A DNA stretch of 6,026 nucleotides, from contig CAJUED010000100.1 in the NCBI GenBank assembly GCA_910585075.1, positions 1 to 6,026 of the forward strand, given 5' to 3'. The notes under the pieces are model-generated. The model saw only the letters and a list, made by a program, of their open reading frames with translations. It was not told where the DNA came from and made no database searches. Below are positions 5,632-6,026 of the stretch, in pieces (within the stretch, counting starts at the first letter, position 1; each line of letters starts with the position of its first letter). This DNA is from an uncultured Lachnospiraceae bacterium (GTDB taxonomy: Bacteria > Bacillota > Clostridia > Lachnospirales > Lachnospiraceae). Position numbers and translations under genes: made by a program.

Positions 5632-6026
5632 TTATCTGACGTTATCGAATAACAAGGGCCAGCCAGTGGGTAAGAAAAGACTTCCGCCGGAGCTGGTCTG
5701 TACCGCTTTACTTGACTGTGTGTGTTCGTCAAACTCCGCCTGGCTGAATTTTTCAATGCCGGTCAGCGTTCCATTCCCGGAGGTGTCGAGGTGGACAAAG
5801 TCACGGATTGTATAAATATCGATGGTTCCGTCTGCGCTTCCCAACGTGCGGATTGCCCCTTTGAATTTCCCGCTGGTCAACCCCTCACCATTGGAGGTTA
5901 GCACATCCCGGAAAAACCGAACCTTTTCCCCGTTGAAATACCACTGGTTTTCGTTGGCGTTATAGGTAACGCCAAACGCCTTTTATTTCTTTGCCATGTG
6001 CTTGATGAATGGGTATGAAGTTGTCA
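5632..6026 (-). pseudogene. 3' remnant of a BlaR1/M56-type metallopeptidase-like gene, in-frame stop
   Basis: Read from the right edge, one frame gives TTSYPFIKHMAKK, a TAA at 5985-5983, then a 116-residue open stretch to TAA at 5634-5632. The second part has no ATG near its beginning; a GTG at 5904 is the only near candidate, and it lies in the middle of an apparently continuous domain. That domain includes NQWYFNGEKVRFFRDVLTSN, a GTIDIYTIRDF segment and GNGTLTGIEKFSQAEF. From memory this resembles the C-terminal extension of clostridial BlaR1/M56 family peptidases; I cannot confirm it here. The catalytic part would lie beyond the right edge. The stop and absent start suggest a decayed or truncated gene; a sequencing error is the alternative. 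The end (LPTGWPLLFDNVR) may be native or a junction product. It lies about 140 bases upstream of the regulator promoter. Confidence 0.5.

Noticed and set aside
5550..5756. Minus-strand 68-codon frame overlapping the M56-like remnant
   Set aside because: It lies out of frame with the more protein-like remnant, has no good ribosome binding site and is basic and low-complexity in the manner of a shadow frame.
1..6026. CRISPR array, tRNA, rRNA, transposase or integrase
   Set aside because: No spaced direct-repeat series, no cloverleaf or rRNA core, and no recombinase motif is visible on either strand.

Overview
The window looks like chromosomal or integrated accessory DNA from a low-to-mid GC Firmicute, most likely a gut Clostridia member (Oscillospiraceae/Lachnospiraceae type). 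The reasons are strong AGGAGG-type ribosome binding sites, GTG starts, tightly packed same-strand genes, and clostridial-looking regulator and transporter families. No species can be named from the sequence alone.

The core (442-5438, all on the minus strand) is one four-gene module, read right to left: an OmpR/PhoB-type response regulator (start 5438), a HAMP-containing sensor histidine kinase, a MacB/LolD-type ABC ATPase, and an 830-residue FtsX-type permease with two large extracytoplasmic domains. The regulator and kinase genes abut or overlap. The ATPase and permease genes overlap by ATGA. This is the classic sense-and-respond layout of antimicrobial-peptide (lantibiotic/bacteriocin) resistance or cell-envelope stress modules; the actual ligand cannot be read from the sequence.

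The most informative signal is regulatory. The same motif, TTGAG-N6-TTGAG followed by ATTT, lies upstream of the regulator gene (5477-5492) and upstream of the ATPase gene (3652-3667). In both places a TAAG(A/C)T -10-like element follows after exactly 10 bp. This looks like a pair of response-regulator operators of the spa-box type, giving autoregulation and a separate inducible promoter for the transporter. Between kinase and ATPase there is also a strong hairpin (3610-3640) whose 3' arm contains the ATPase ribosome binding site. The start site predicted from the internal promoter falls inside its 5' arm. Read-through mRNA would therefore hide the ribosome binding site and induced mRNA would expose it.

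The left flank (1-441) has no large gene. It holds a dense series of inverted repeats, two terminator-like structures with T-tracts on the plus strand, and minus-strand small ORFs. One of these (start 265) has a perfect AGGAGG in a hairpin loop and a reading frame that seems to continue, after an A7 run, in the -1 frame. The right flank (5632-6026) carries the 3' part of a minus-strand gene with an in-frame TAA, resembling the C-terminal region of clostridial BlaR1/M56-type metallopeptidases. It appears to be a decayed remnant. Broken genes on one side and short structured sequence on the other suggest the four-gene module sits as cargo in a mobile or rearranged region, but no transposase, integrase or att site is visible.
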